The notes under the pieces were generated by a model. That model made no database searches. It was not told the origin of the DNA and was given only the letters and a program-made list of their open reading frames with translations. Shown in pieces: positions 34,865 to 44,889 of a DNA stretch of 64,000 bases. A program made the translations under genes and the position numbers. How positions within the stretch are numbered: the first letter of the stretch is position 1; each line of letters starts with the position of its first letter. This DNA is from Debaryomyces hansenii CBS767 (lineage: Eukaryota; Ascomycota; Pichiomycetes; Serinales; Debaryomycetaceae), in NCBI RefSeq assembly GCF_000006445.2, contig NC_006047.2, positions 1,240,001 through 1,304,000 of the forward strand, written 5' to 3'.

Positions 34865-35710
34865 TTAATTTACAAAACAGCGACCATCTTCTAACTCATC
34901 GATGGTCGATTCAATAATTTCGTCATCATCATCGTCTTCAACCAATTCAATAGTCGCGTACTTGATCATGTCCCATCTCTTCCAGAATGAAACTACATCG
35001 GTTAAATCATCCGAATCAACAAGATCTTGCAAAAAGTACTTCGCTTTGGTAAGACGATCCTTCAACGCTTGTAGCGAAGAAGAGTTCGTTTTGTCACCCG
35101 TAGATATGGATGACTGGCGTGACTTTGAAATTTCAAAGTCACTTTCGTAATCGGTAATATCAGTAGTATTACCGAGATAATCTTCATCGTCGGTTGCAAT
35201 TGACGAAGGTGTATTGTATCCATAAACTTCATCCTCAACAGATGTAGTTACGTCGCAATACCTTGCCCATGCTTCGTCAATGGCACCAACCAAATACTCG
35301 AAACAACGAGAGCGCGATGTCTTATCATCATCAGAAACAACCTTCTTATCCAGATCTGATGATGTGCTCATCTTTCTGGGGTTGTTAATGAGAGTACATC
35401 CGCTGGTGGATGTGCTATCGTTGGCGTCATTATCCTCCTCGTCATCGCTGTACTTTGAAACTGCTCTGCACAACTCCGAGTCCATACAGAACGAGACCCT
35501 CGTCGATGCTCTTCTCTTGGCCTTCACTTGGTCCGCATTGTAGCACGACTGCTCGTCTGATGAATCATCATTCTGATCATCCGATGACGAGTAGCACGCG
35601 ATTGACGAAGGCAAGAGACTTCCACATATCCTCTTCGAAATAGCAGGACCTTGGAATGAGTTGCGACGCTTAGCTGTTTTGTTGTTGAACACTGGTGAAC
35701 ATAAAGCCAT
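34865..35710 (-). CDS. Hypothetical acidic, Ser/Asp-rich protein
   Basis: 281 aa, ATG at 35710. I do not recognise it. The N-terminal third is Ser-rich with basic clusters (KRRNS, KAKRRAS) that could be nuclear signals or basophilic-kinase sites. Two likely folded segments are rich in aromatics and hydrophobics: CFEYLVGAIDEAWARY (~137-152) and a helical part around residues 225-260 containing KAKYFLQDLVD and FWKRWDMIKYA. Several Asp/Glu runs lie between and at the C-terminus. No signal peptide or membrane segment. The alternation of disordered acidic parts with two conserved-looking helical blocks suggests a real, regulatory-type protein; function unknown. Confidence 0.65.
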   Translation of the reverse strand: MALCSPVFNNKTAKRRNSFQGPAISKRICGSLLPSSIACYSSSDDQNDDSSDEQSCYNADQVKAKRRASTRVSFCMDSELCRAVSKYSDDEEDNDANDSTSTSGCTLINNPRKMSTSSDLDKKVVSDDDKTSRSRCFEYLVGAIDEAWARYCDVTTSVEDEVYGYNTPSSIATDDEDYLGNTTDITDYESDFEISKSRQSSISTGDKTNSSSLQALKDRLTKAKYFLQDLVDSDDLTDVVSFWKRWDMIKYATIELVEDDDDDEIIESTIDELEDGRCFVN

Positions 35711-36609
35711 ATTAACTCTAATGTCCTGTGGTTATAATGTAGATTGGTATGTCGATTATATAATTATGCCGTAATCAAGTGCGAATCAAACGTCGTGTGA
35801 TTACCTCAAATATACAACACAAAAAGTTTTAAATACTGGCAATGCACAAACTCTAAAAACGTTTGGTACTGATGTGCCGGCAAATAAAATGTTCTCCCTG
35901 AACGTACCAATAAAGGTGTCAGCAAACAAATGGGCGGCTAGATGAAACTAAAGATTCTGAAAAAGCCTGTTGATCAATCTATCAATAATATACGTATACA
36001 ATACTGTTATATTATTTAATAGATGAAAAAATAGTATAGGTTAATATAAATAATATGTTATATATTAAGTATACCTATAATAAAGGGGGTTTTGAAATGT
36101 GTGAACAAGAACTAAAAATGAAAATTAAATCCGGATTTCTGAATGACTTTAATGTAATGACCAAAATTCAGGAATCAGCAATTTATTTAAGACCGCCATG
36201 GAACGATGACCGGGTAATTATTTTGCAGTTACCCGCATGTGGATTTGAATGGTGATTGGCCAGACAGGCACAAGGCCTGCTCAAATAGGAGATGTTTCAT
36301 TTTTTATACCTTAACGGGACAAATATTACATAATCCAAGTTCGGTAGGCTTGCTAGAAAATGTGAGATTATTACATCCAAACACCAAGAACAACACCCAT
36401 AGAGAGTGATTTGATAGGAATTTGGACTAGCCAGTACTATTATCGACGGCGTCTATATCTCTAGTACAAAAGAATAATAGGTAATGGAGGGTTTGTAATT
36501 ACAGTAGCTAAATAGAAAACTGTCGTATTAAAATAGTCTGTAGTGAGTGTATTGCAGCATACATTTTGCTGCGAATGTTATGTGCAACCTATCGACATAA
36601 GCCCGGGAT
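35711..36609. other. Long intergenic region with an inverted pair of Reb1-type sites
   Basis: 899 bp between two minus-strand genes. The only sharp signal is the CGGGTAA/TTACCCG pair. A 66-codon plus-strand frame (36055-36255) overlaps that pair and looks non-coding. No RNA gene or repeat recognised in the rest. Confidence 0.45.
36211..36235. promoter_or_regulatory. Inverted pair of Reb1-type sites
   Basis: CGGGTAA at 36211-36217 and its reverse complement TTACCCG at 36229-36235, separated by 11 bp. CGGGTAA is the core binding site of the general regulatory factor Reb1, which clears nucleosomes and blocks Pol II read-through. The pair lies between the promoter of the 281-aa gene and the 3' end of the 537-aa gene. 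Confidence 0.6.
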
Positions 36610-38223
36610 TCAAAATTCATCTAAGAACTGCTCCGCGATCTTCAACATCGATAAGGAATTGTTGGAGCTGGCAGACTGTACTGGAGTCCGTGAATTGGAG
36701 TTGGAGTTGGAGTTGGAGTTGGAGTTGGAGTTGGAATTGGAGTCAGAATTTGAGTTGAACGAAAAGTTGGATGCTGAAGATAAAGGAGCTGCTGGATTCG
36801 AAAAGAATTTTGAATACCTAGGATCGGACTTTTTGTCGGTGGTAGAATCTCTGCCCATGTATTTGAGGAGGATATATTCAGCCATGGCTTTTCTCCAAGA
36901 TGAATCCGTAGACTGGTTTCCCGGTTGCAGGGTGAAATAACCATTGGAAGATGTCATTTCGTCATATAGTTGGTTTAGTTGCAACTGGTTCTCGTGCGTG
37001 CCTTTTTCATATCCATATTGATTGCTGACAAGCTTATCATCGTTCAAATGTGACTCCAACGATCTCATAATTTTGATTACGAACGACATGAACTTATTGG
37101 CATTTTTACTATTGACAATAAACATCTGGTTATTTATGAACCTTTGGTACAATATTCTGCTTAATGGGATGGTTAGTTTTAAGCCCATGAATAGCAATTT
37201 AATTGATATAATAATGCACAGTTGCAATTTATCAATTAGTAAGTCGTTGTCAGTTTTATCATTTGTGGTATCGTCGCACATATCTTCATCAGACATAAAT
37301 CTGTTCCTACTAGCTGCAGATATTCCTTCTACATCGTAACATAACTCTTCCCTTAATTGTGTATATAATTCAACCTTCGTATCATAATCTAATGATACTA
37401 AAAGTGAATTAACCGGCGACTTGTTGTCTACTGTTCTCACAATCTGGTCGATTTCGGTATTGGCCGCATCGTAAGACTCTTTCGACATTGACTCGAGATC
37501 CAGTCCTTTGTCAGATACTTCCGAGCCTTCCTTCTTGAACGGAGTAAAATGCAATACGTTATTACAAGCTATGCCAATAATGTTTGAAATATCCATAAGC
37601 TTGTCCAGGAGCTTGTAATCATATACATCCAACAAACCAATAACGTTCCTCTTCAAGTCGCTCGATGTGTCTTGTAATACAACATCAAGGTTCTTGTCTA
37701 CCAACTCGTCAAATTTTTTATTCTGCTCATTAAGATATCTTTCTATTCTTATTGTCTTCATATCACAATCTTCATTCTTCTCTTCCACGGTACTGAGTAT
37801 TTTAGATTGTCCATATTTATTTTCTGGGATATATAATTGACTCTGATTAAGCAGTGAGTGAATGAGTGTATCACTAGTATCACTACCATCGCTCCTTACT
37901 TTATCAGACGTTTCCTTGTTTTTTAATCGGTTAATCGGAGACGTTTCAATCGAGAAATCATCAAATGTATCGCAGTAATTCAAACAACTCAATTCCAAAG
38001 TAGGGCCCACCCTATTCTTCTTACTCATTTGATCCGATCGATTACTTATTATTCTATTATGAATCGTATCCCGAGGCGAAAGCTCTGCAGCGGTTGATAT
38101 TCCAAGTGCTGATAATGGCTCATCTATTCTTTCATCATTCTCATGTCCAATTAAAGACGTGGGGAGATATCCAGAATACGGCATTTTCCGTACCACCTTG
38201 CCTAATACTTCTCTCACGACCAT
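36610..38223 (-). CDS. Hypothetical protein with (Ser-Asn) repeat
   Basis: 537 aa, ATG at 38223. I do not recognise the family. The N-terminus starts MVVREVLGKVVRKMPYSGYL, an amphipathic basic helix. Residues ~165-350 look helical. Around residue 340 a hydrophobic segment (LCIIISIKLLFMGLKLTI) could be a membrane or buried helix. A segment near residues 435-460 (SSWRKAMAEYILLKYMGRD) seems conserved-like. Then comes a (SN)n run encoded by a hexanucleotide repeat, and the end LKIAEQFLDEF is again helical. A cytosolic or membrane-adaptor protein is possible, but that is a guess. Confidence 0.65.
   Translation of the reverse strand: MVVREVLGKVVRKMPYSGYLPTSLIGHENDERIDEPLSALGISTAAELSPRDTIHNRIISNRSDQMSKKNRVGPTLELSCLNYCDTFDDFSIETSPINRLKNKETSDKVRSDGSDTSDTLIHSLLNQSQLYIPENKYGQSKILSTVEEKNEDCDMKTIRIERYLNEQNKKFDELVDKNLDVVLQDTSSDLKRNVIGLLDVYDYKLLDKLMDISNIIGIACNNVLHFTPFKKEGSEVSDKGLDLESMSKESYDAANTEIDQIVRTVDNKSPVNSLLVSLDYDTKVELYTQLREELCYDVEGISAASRNRFMSDEDMCDDTTNDKTDNDLLIDKLQLCIIISIKLLFMGLKLTIPLSRILYQRFINNQMFIVNSKNANKFMSFVIKIMRSLESHLNDDKLVSNQYGYEKGTHENQLQLNQLYDEMTSSNGYFTLQPGNQSTDSSWRKAMAEYILLKYMGRDSTTDKKSDPRYSKFFSNPAAPLSSASNFSFNSNSDSNSNSNSNSNSNSNSNSRTPVQSASSNNSLSMLKIAEQFLDEF
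36695..36742. repeat. Hexanucleotide repeat (TTGGAG)8, one unit variant
   Basis: Eight TTGGAG units in tandem, the seventh being TTGGAA. On the minus strand they encode alternating Ser-Asn near the C-terminus of the 537-aa protein. Unit length is a multiple of three, so copy-number change keeps the frame. Confidence 0.95.
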
Positions 38224-38432
38224 ATTAAATGATATATGCCAATACGATTATTTTACGTGTTGTAGCACACTATTCAAGAAGTGTTACTTACCAATTAATG
38301 TGATAAATATATTTTTAAGGCTATATATAAATCACATGCTCACGCAGCAATCATTTGCAACTATCAAGGATTGATGTTATAACGCAACGATAGGAATAAT
38401 TTGTATTCTTTCAAGTGAAGATCAATATTAGC

Positions 38433-39320
38433 ATGTCATCGTTTGTAATCAAATATATTACGAATAGGATATTCAAAGATAACCAGTGGACTAGATTTGG
38501 GGTGGAAGATCCATATTATGAATATGTACCAATGGATATAGGGAAGAATGAAAAAGTGAAGTATAAGAAAACTCCCAGGAGAGTGCCAGACGGATTATCC
38601 AAAAATGATGAAACAATATTGCAAAAGGTGAAGAAGAAGGCGTATAGGTATGATATGTGGTTTTCTTTTTTGGGTATCAAGTTTGGTTTTACTAATATTG
38701 TTGGAATAATTCCTATCGCTGGAACCATTGTTTCCACGTATTGGTCGTTGACACTTTTGCAGACGGCAAGACAATTGGATGATGGGTTGCCTTTGGACTT
38801 GCAACTATTATTCTTATTAAATATTGTAATTGACTTTTTGTTGGGATTAATCCCTATAGTTGGTGATTTAGTTGAAGTGGGTTATAAGTCGAACCTGAGA
38901 AACTTTCTCTTGTTGGAGAAGCATTTGACCCGCGTTGGAGAAAAGAACATGGGCATAATCGGCGAAGATGAAGTGAGACCCAGCTTCATTAATGATAAAA
39001 TACAGCCGTTTGTGGATACTAAGGTTAAACCTGGTGCTATTAAGGCTGGAGAACAGATAAAGTCGTATATTCATTCGGGGTCTGAGTCCCCTAACGTTGC
39101 TGCGTTACGCTCTCTGCCAGCAACTACACAGGCCCACCCAACAACAGTGACTACATCTTCGTACGAAAGTCCGCTTTCTCTAAACGGAGACAGAAATGAC
39201 AAATCTAGTGAAGATACTAAGTCTATAAGAAGCTTATCCTCCACCTTAGGTAAAAAGGTTAATTATGTTGACTTAGATGAAGATGAAAAGTTTTTGTCTC
39301 ACCATGTTATCAACAAGTAA
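38433..39320 (+). CDS. DUF4112 family membrane protein
   Basis: 295 aa from the ATG at 38433; the frame extends 18 nt further upstream but without ATG. The core (~75-170) matches the DUF4112 pattern: an amphipathic lead FSFLGIKFG, then GIIPIAGTIVSTYWSL, a QLDDGLP spacer, and a second hydrophobic stretch with GLIPIVGDLVEVGYKSNLRN. The two segments with PIAG and PIVGD are hallmarks of this uncharacterised family found in fungi and bacteria. The C-terminus (~230-295) is Ser/Thr-rich and probably disordered. Likely a two-span membrane protein of unknown function. Confidence 0.8.
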   Translation: MSSFVIKYITNRIFKDNQWTRFGVEDPYYEYVPMDIGKNEKVKYKKTPRRVPDGLSKNDETILQKVKKKAYRYDMWFSFLGIKFGFTNIVGIIPIAGTIVSTYWSLTLLQTARQLDDGLPLDLQLLFLLNIVIDFLLGLIPIVGDLVEVGYKSNLRNFLLLEKHLTRVGEKNMGIIGEDEVRPSFINDKIQPFVDTKVKPGAIKAGEQIKSYIHSGSESPNVAALRSLPATTQAHPTTVTTSSYESPLSLNGDRNDKSSEDTKSIRSLSSTLGKKVNYVDLDEDEKFLSHHVINK

Positions 39321-39515
39321 TCACATATTAGGTGATTATCATTGATATGTATGCCTTAAAATTATGTTTTATAGTATATAGACTTATTTGCCTTGGACTT
39401 TTCAGGCTTGGAATATATTCTCGATTAATTTTAGATTTTTTTTGGCCTCACAATATTCGATATTCAGAATAATCACCGTTTAAATTTAATTGTTAGAAAT
39501 TCAGATATATTCAGA

Positions 39516-41981
39516 ATGGTCGACAAGGACGCCAATAATGAACTTGATAGTATACCACTTGTATCCGAACAAGTGACTAATGGAGAAAATGGCGAATTGA
39601 ATATCAAAGCACTGGAATCTACTGTTGGATCAAACGGCGCAGTCGCTGACCACGAGGAATCTGAGACCAATAATCAAACAGCTGTAGATAATACAGAAAA
39701 TGATACATTGGATAAGGATAAATTAGACGCACAACCGAATCATAACGAACAACAAAGAGAAGCAGACTTACTGGATGCTTTTTCTGTGAAGATACAGGAT
39801 GAACTGGTTAATGATAAAACTTCAGAGCCTGATGAAAATAAAGATACAGCGTCACGGAAATCAATGGATGGAATATTGAACTTATCAGAGAATAATTTAG
39901 ATGCAACCAAGCCAGAGGCATCGGAGCAAGAATTAAATCCAAGCTTGCACAACTTGATGAGTGCGTGTCAACAGGGTGATTTAACTAAAGTTAGTGAGTT
40001 AATTTCTAATGGAGAAGTCAAAGCAAACGATACGTTTAGCGATGGCATTACTGCGTTGCATTGGGCGGCAATAAATAATAGATTGACTATAGTTAAATAC
40101 TTAATTGAGAATGATCACTCCAAAGCAGATCCAAATTTGTTAGGAGGTGAATTGAAGGCATCGCCATTACATTGGGCGTGTCGTAATGGATTAGTATACA
40201 TTGTTGACTATTTTATTGTCCATACAGATGCTGATCCAACATTGAGGGATTCCCAGTCATATAATGCATTGCATTTAGCAGTTCATAGCTCAAACATCAC
40301 GTTAATTATTTATCTCTTACTCAGTTGTTGCGGATCAACATCCACGTCTAAACAGCTATATGTGGATGAATCAGATAATTGTGATCGTACAAGTTTGCAT
40401 TGGGCTGCTTACCAAGGAGACTTATTAACTATTAATGCATTATTAAAATTTGGTGCTGATGTTTCGAAGATTGATAAGAATTTATTTATTCCTTTACATT
40501 GGGCATTTATGAAAGGTTACAAGACCGTTTTGAAGGTTTTAGCCGGCGCAGGATCTAATATATTTGCGAAGAACGATCAAGGTAAGGATTCTTTTGAGGT
40601 TGCAAAAGATATGAATTGCTATGATACTTGGATAAAAGTGTTGAAGGAATGTGGTAGGAATCCCAAAAATCATTGGGAAATGAAAACTATCTATTTGAAT
40701 CCAAAAATAGGCAAATTAGTAACGTTTTTCACCCCATATATTATTTTACCTATAATGTTCCAAGTCTGTTCTTTTTATAACGGGTTTGTGATTCCTAAAT
40801 TATTTTTTTCAGTGGTATTATTTGCTGGATCAATTTATATCTTGCAAAAGCTTGTTATACCAACTTACTTAGCAGAAGAAAAGGCCATACCAAAATCTCC
40901 GCTATTGGCAGGGATCTTTTCAGGTACTGCTTTTTGGTGCATTGTAACTTGGGCTTTCAATATCATACCTACGCTTCTCTTTAAGAAATTCATTTCCAAT
41001 CTTGTTTTGAGTGCTTTCATATATTTATTTGTCTGGTCTTTCTTTAAAGCTATGTTTATTAACCCTGGATATGTTCCTGTTCCAAGTGATAATAGTGTTA
41101 CACTAGATCAAGTGAAAGATTTAATTAAGATTGGGAGATTTGATACCGATAATTTCTGTGTCAATACGTTTGTTCGTAAGCCATTAAGATCAAAATATTC
41201 CAGATTTAATAAGAAGTTGATCGCTAGATTTGATCATTACTGTCCATGGGTATATAATGATATAGGGGTGAGAAATCACAAGTTATTCGTGGTGTTTGTT
41301 TACTCTTTGAACTTGGCAGTTCTTCTTTTTACACATTTATCAATTAAACTATTCAAAAATACAGAAAAGATGAGTGGGTATGATAGTGATGATGAATCTC
41401 AGAAGTGCTGGTTATTATCAGATGAATTATGCGTGGGCTATAAATCTCATCACTTTCAATTTAATTTAATGCTTTGGTGCTTGATACAATACATTTGGAT
41501 AGCCTTCCTTTGTTTGGTTCAAACATTCCAAATTTTGAAAGGGTTAACAACCTGGGAATTTAGTTCATTAAATAATAGGTTACAGACCCATAATGGTTAC
41601 AACCATTCTACTTTACCAAAAGACTTTGATTTGACATCATCTAATACCAATAGATATAACTCTCCTAAGCAAAGTAATGGCCTTAGTATATGCTTGAAAT
41701 TAATTGGATTAGATCAAGTTGTATTAGCTATAAAATTAGGGATAAAATCAATCTTTTCGCATACATCGAGTGTTGAAACCTATGATCCGCTAAATGAATT
41801 TGAAATTCCAACGGACTATGGGTTTAGGACAAATTGGTTAGATTTTTGGTTCATTGGTGACATTGAATGGAGAAACATATTTTATTTACCTATAGAGGGT
41901 GAGAATAATTTAAATCGAACAGTCGTTGACTACTACAAACTATACGAATACCCTCCAAAACTAGCAGATGTGGATGCTTGA
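39516..41981 (+). CDS. AKR1: Palmitoyltransferase with ankyrin repeats, Akr1
   Basis: 821 aa. A polar, acidic N-terminus (~1-140) precedes six or so ankyrin repeats (~145-380, e.g. GITALHWAAINNR, SPLHWACRNG, TSLHWAAYQGD). Four or more membrane spans follow, and the cysteine-rich catalytic domain with DHYCPW (573-578) sits between spans. DHYC instead of DHHC is characteristic of Akr1 and is not a defect. Role: S-acylation of cytosolic proteins such as Yck2 and Lcb4 at the Golgi, needed for endocytosis and pheromone-pathway restraint. ATG at 39516; S. cerevisiae Akr1 is 764 aa. Confidence 0.95.
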   Translation: MVDKDANNELDSIPLVSEQVTNGENGELNIKALESTVGSNGAVADHEESETNNQTAVDNTENDTLDKDKLDAQPNHNEQQREADLLDAFSVKIQDELVNDKTSEPDENKDTASRKSMDGILNLSENNLDATKPEASEQELNPSLHNLMSACQQGDLTKVSELISNGEVKANDTFSDGITALHWAAINNRLTIVKYLIENDHSKADPNLLGGELKASPLHWACRNGLVYIVDYFIVHTDADPTLRDSQSYNALHLAVHSSNITLIIYLLLSCCGSTSTSKQLYVDESDNCDRTSLHWAAYQGDLLTINALLKFGADVSKIDKNLFIPLHWAFMKGYKTVLKVLAGAGSNIFAKNDQGKDSFEVAKDMNCYDTWIKVLKECGRNPKNHWEMKTIYLNPKIGKLVTFFTPYIILPIMFQVCSFYNGFVIPKLFFSVVLFAGSIYILQKLVIPTYLAEEKAIPKSPLLAGIFSGTAFWCIVTWAFNIIPTLLFKKFISNLVLSAFIYLFVWSFFKAMFINPGYVPVPSDNSVTLDQVKDLIKIGRFDTDNFCVNTFVRKPLRSKYSRFNKKLIARFDHYCPWVYNDIGVRNHKLFVVFVYSLNLAVLLFTHLSIKLFKNTEKMSGYDSDDESQKCWLLSDELCVGYKSHHFQFNLMLWCLIQYIWIAFLCLVQTFQILKGLTTWEFSSLNNRLQTHNGYNHSTLPKDFDLTSSNTNRYNSPKQSNGLSICLKLIGLDQVVLAIKLGIKSIFSHTSSVETYDPLNEFEIPTDYGFRTNWLDFWFIGDIEWRNIFYLPIEGENNLNRTVVDYYKLYEYPPKLADVDA

Positions 41982-42717
41982 TATTTAGAGAGAATAGAAA
42001 TTATTAATAACCTTCAGTGTAAACATAAATAAAATAATTATCATATAATACTCTTATTGTATAACAATGTTTGGATTTTAACAACTCCAGTTAACGCGCT
42101 TGGTAAATTTTTACAGAAAAAAGTGAAGTAAACGAACGTTTATTCAATATGTAGGATATTTAGGTCGACATAACAACATTGATAATGAACTATAGTCACT
42201 ATTGAAATAAATTTCAAAGTAACTTGTCAGACAGCCACTTACACCCACCCTAGTTTAAAACATCCGAAGAAGTATATAAAAAAGGGTAAAGATCATCGCT
42301 CCTTTTGTAAAGATGAGGAATAAATTCCAAATCTTCAAGATAAAAGGCAAACAAATAATAGATGACCGAATCGCTAAGGATTACAGACAAGCTAAATATA
42401 GTTCTCACTTTGAGGGTATAAGGGTATCTCACTCATCAACCAAGTTGGATTCAGTGGCTCTTTTGAAGAGTCAAAGAGGGACGTGACCTATAGAAATGAT
42501 CCTATGAAGTACGTCGACAAAGAAAAAAAAGGAAAACCATCAAAATAACTTCTGATTAACGCACTTATATAGTTTTTCAGATGGTTACGAACCAACGCAC
42601 ACATCTTCAAAGTTTTTTATTTTTAGGGCACCGTTACACCGGGTAACAATTGCTATACTTCTGGTCTATTTAGGGTTTTTTATAGATACTAGGTGTTTAA
42701 TAACTAAAGAAGATGCC
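41982..42717. other. Intergenic region between AKR1 and REX3
   Basis: 736 bp, longer than most spacers here. It holds a 57-codon ATG-started frame on the plus strand (42313-42486) with balanced codon use, overlapped by a second open frame running on to about 42548; neither resembles a known family. A Reb1-type site lies near the REX3 start. No RNA gene seen. Confidence 0.4.
42640..42646. promoter_or_regulatory. Reb1-type site upstream of REX3
   Basis: CGGGTAA, followed by C, about 72 bp before the REX3 ATG: a match to the Reb1 core at the usual promoter distance. Confidence 0.5.
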
Positions 42718-44271
42718 ATGTTTAGGAAAAGAAATGGATATTTTGACAAGTTAGAATGCCCAGAACTACGTAAGAACAAAAAGTGTACGATTCTCAATTG
42801 TATTTTCAACCATGAATTGGAACTGAAAGCAATTAATTCTAGGAAAAGGTCTCTAGATACTGATGAATTGCCAAAACCGGTCAAGAAACCTGATCAATCA
42901 GATAAACATATAGTGGAAGTAGAGAAAGCACAAGATACCTCCTATACAATTCCAAAGGCTATAAATCATTTACAAATACCCAGGTCAGATAGAACTATCA
43001 ATGTCAAAAAGATTGCTAATCATTATCTCAGTTTGAATCACGATACACCAAATAAAGATGCAATTGAAAAAGAACACGAGATTGCAGATAGCAGTAATAA
43101 TGTAGAGGAATATAGGGCCCGTATTAAGACGTTGTTGGAAGGAGACAAAGAAGCAAGCGTTGAAGATCCGAAATTTATATTACCAAAAGAGATCAAGCTG
43201 ACTGCACCTGCAACAATTCAAGTAAGGAAAAAATTCATCCAGATTATGATTGATGCATTGAAGAAGAATGATCCTAATATACGAACTCCTATATTAAAAG
43301 CCACAGAAGAAGAGTTCAAAGTTGCTATTGAGTGCTCGGCAAATACTTATCCACAATCAATTAAGAGGAAAATTTATGAATTGAGTAACCCAGAGAAATT
43401 TGAGAAGAAGTCTAAAAAGCTTACCGATTCTGAGTATCTTTCTAAATTAGAGGAATTAGTCATACCAAGAGAAACACTCATAAAATATGGGTATATCATG
43501 AATATTCCGAGTGCAGTGGTACCAGAGAATGTCAGAACATGTAGAAGATGTAACAATGAATTCAAGCTACACGAACAACTCAAGCCCATACAATGTCATT
43601 ATCATTTTGGAAAAGTAATTAAAAAAGACTCATTTAACAAAGTATACGAATGTTGTGGAGGTATCGTTGGCGGCGAAACAGATTGCTGTGAAGTTTCAGA
43701 ACATCATGTCTTTTACTGGAATAATCCAGAAGAAATGCAATATGCATTACCATTTCATAAGACAAGTGAATTGCTTGGTGTGAATAGCCAAAGTTTTAAA
43801 GCTGTTGGCATTGATTGCGAAATGGGGTTTACTACTAGAGGCTTCGAATTATTGAGAATTACAGCTGTCGATTTTTTCAGTGGCGAAGATATTATTGATA
43901 TTTTAGTCCGACCAAAGGGTGATGTTATTGACTTGAATACGAGGTGGTCTGGAATTGCAGAAATCAAAGAAGAAGCAATGAATTTTGAGGATCTGATCAA
44001 ACTTCTAGGTGAAGTTATTGATTCTAATACCATTCTAATTGGCCATGGACTTGAAAATGATGTGAATTCTATGAGACTTATACATGAAAGAATAATTGAT
44101 ACTGCCGTGTTATATCCAAAGCACAAGACATCTCCTAAGTTCAGATTCCCTCTTAAATACTTAACTTTCAAGTATTTAGGCAGAACTATTCAATCAGGAG
44201 AACACGACAGTAGCGAAGATTCCCTTGCGGCTATTGACGTAGTTAAATATTTTATAAATCAAGATCCATAG
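42718..44271 (+). CDS. REX3: RNA exonuclease Rex3, DEDDh 3'-5' exonuclease
   Basis: 517 aa. The C-terminal exonuclease domain (~360-515) has the DEDDh residues: VGIDCEMGF (Asp, Glu), GHGLENDVNSMRLIH (Asp) and HDSSEDSLAAIDV (His, Asp). N-terminal of it are Cys-rich segments (CRRCNNEF, CHYHFGK, YECCGG, CCEVSEHHVF) that look zinc-binding and are typical of the Rex1/Rex3 group, and a first Cys motif at the N-terminus (LECPELRKNKKCTILNCIFNH) resembling a CCCH finger. Role: 3' trimming of stable RNAs such as RNase MRP RNA in S. cerevisiae. Longer than S. cerevisiae Rex3 (404 aa). Confidence 0.88.
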   Translation: MFRKRNGYFDKLECPELRKNKKCTILNCIFNHELELKAINSRKRSLDTDELPKPVKKPDQSDKHIVEVEKAQDTSYTIPKAINHLQIPRSDRTINVKKIANHYLSLNHDTPNKDAIEKEHEIADSSNNVEEYRARIKTLLEGDKEASVEDPKFILPKEIKLTAPATIQVRKKFIQIMIDALKKNDPNIRTPILKATEEEFKVAIECSANTYPQSIKRKIYELSNPEKFEKKSKKLTDSEYLSKLEELVIPRETLIKYGYIMNIPSAVVPENVRTCRRCNNEFKLHEQLKPIQCHYHFGKVIKKDSFNKVYECCGGIVGGETDCCEVSEHHVFYWNNPEEMQYALPFHKTSELLGVNSQSFKAVGIDCEMGFTTRGFELLRITAVDFFSGEDIIDILVRPKGDVIDLNTRWSGIAEIKEEAMNFEDLIKLLGEVIDSNTILIGHGLENDVNSMRLIHERIIDTAVLYPKHKTSPKFRFPLKYLTFKYLGRTIQSGEHDSSEDSLAAIDVVKYFINQDP

Positions 44272-44889
44272 TTAGTGCTGTTCACAATATACCTGACACT
44301 GGCTGCAAAATATATATAATTTTTGCAGCATCTCACATTAAATGAAGATAATTATTCAATGAAGAGTACTTTTGCCATGCATGTATTAATATCTGGAATA
44401 AAGTACACAACAAAAGGATTCAAGCAATTATCGCTTCCTTTTTTTGCATTTGCTAATATTACCGTTTAGTATATATATTTACTCAATAATTACCTATTGT
44501 AATCCAAACTTGTAATACTTGATACTTCATTTGTATAAGTTGATCCATTCTATTGAGCATGTAAAATCAATTATAAAAGCCTGCTCTCAAGATAATGTTA
44601 TCCTCCATATGTCATGAATAATCCCATTCTAATTGTATTTTTTCATTCATGAACTTTTCTATATTTCGTGGGAAAGAATAATATCAAAAAATGTGAACAA
44701 GTTAGAGCATTTATTGGATATTATTTGGCAATGTTTAGTATACATCCTTCTATGTGGGACTTTTCTTCATCGATTTTTTTTGCAATCTGTGCGATGGTCA
44801 TATGTAGTATACAACCCCCACATTGCTATGACGATAAAAATAGAATATACTTTTTAGATTTATCAAGAACAAGTAACAAGTATCAGGAG
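44272..44889. other. Intergenic region upstream of the PSA2-like gene
   Basis: 618 bp. The final 222 bp (44668-44889) stay open in the frame of the PSA2-like gene, with in-frame ATGs at 44731 and further on, so an N-terminally extended product is formally possible; its sequence includes a hydrophobic stretch (SIFFAICAMVICSI). The rest is AT-rich with no recognised feature. Confidence 0.4.

Noticed and set aside
36055..36255. 66-codon plus-strand frame in the long spacer
   Set aside because: It overlaps the paired Reb1-type sites, has odd composition and resembles no family.
41232..41243. DHYC in place of DHHC in the palmitoyltransferase
   Set aside because: DHYC is normal for Akr1 and not a loss of function.
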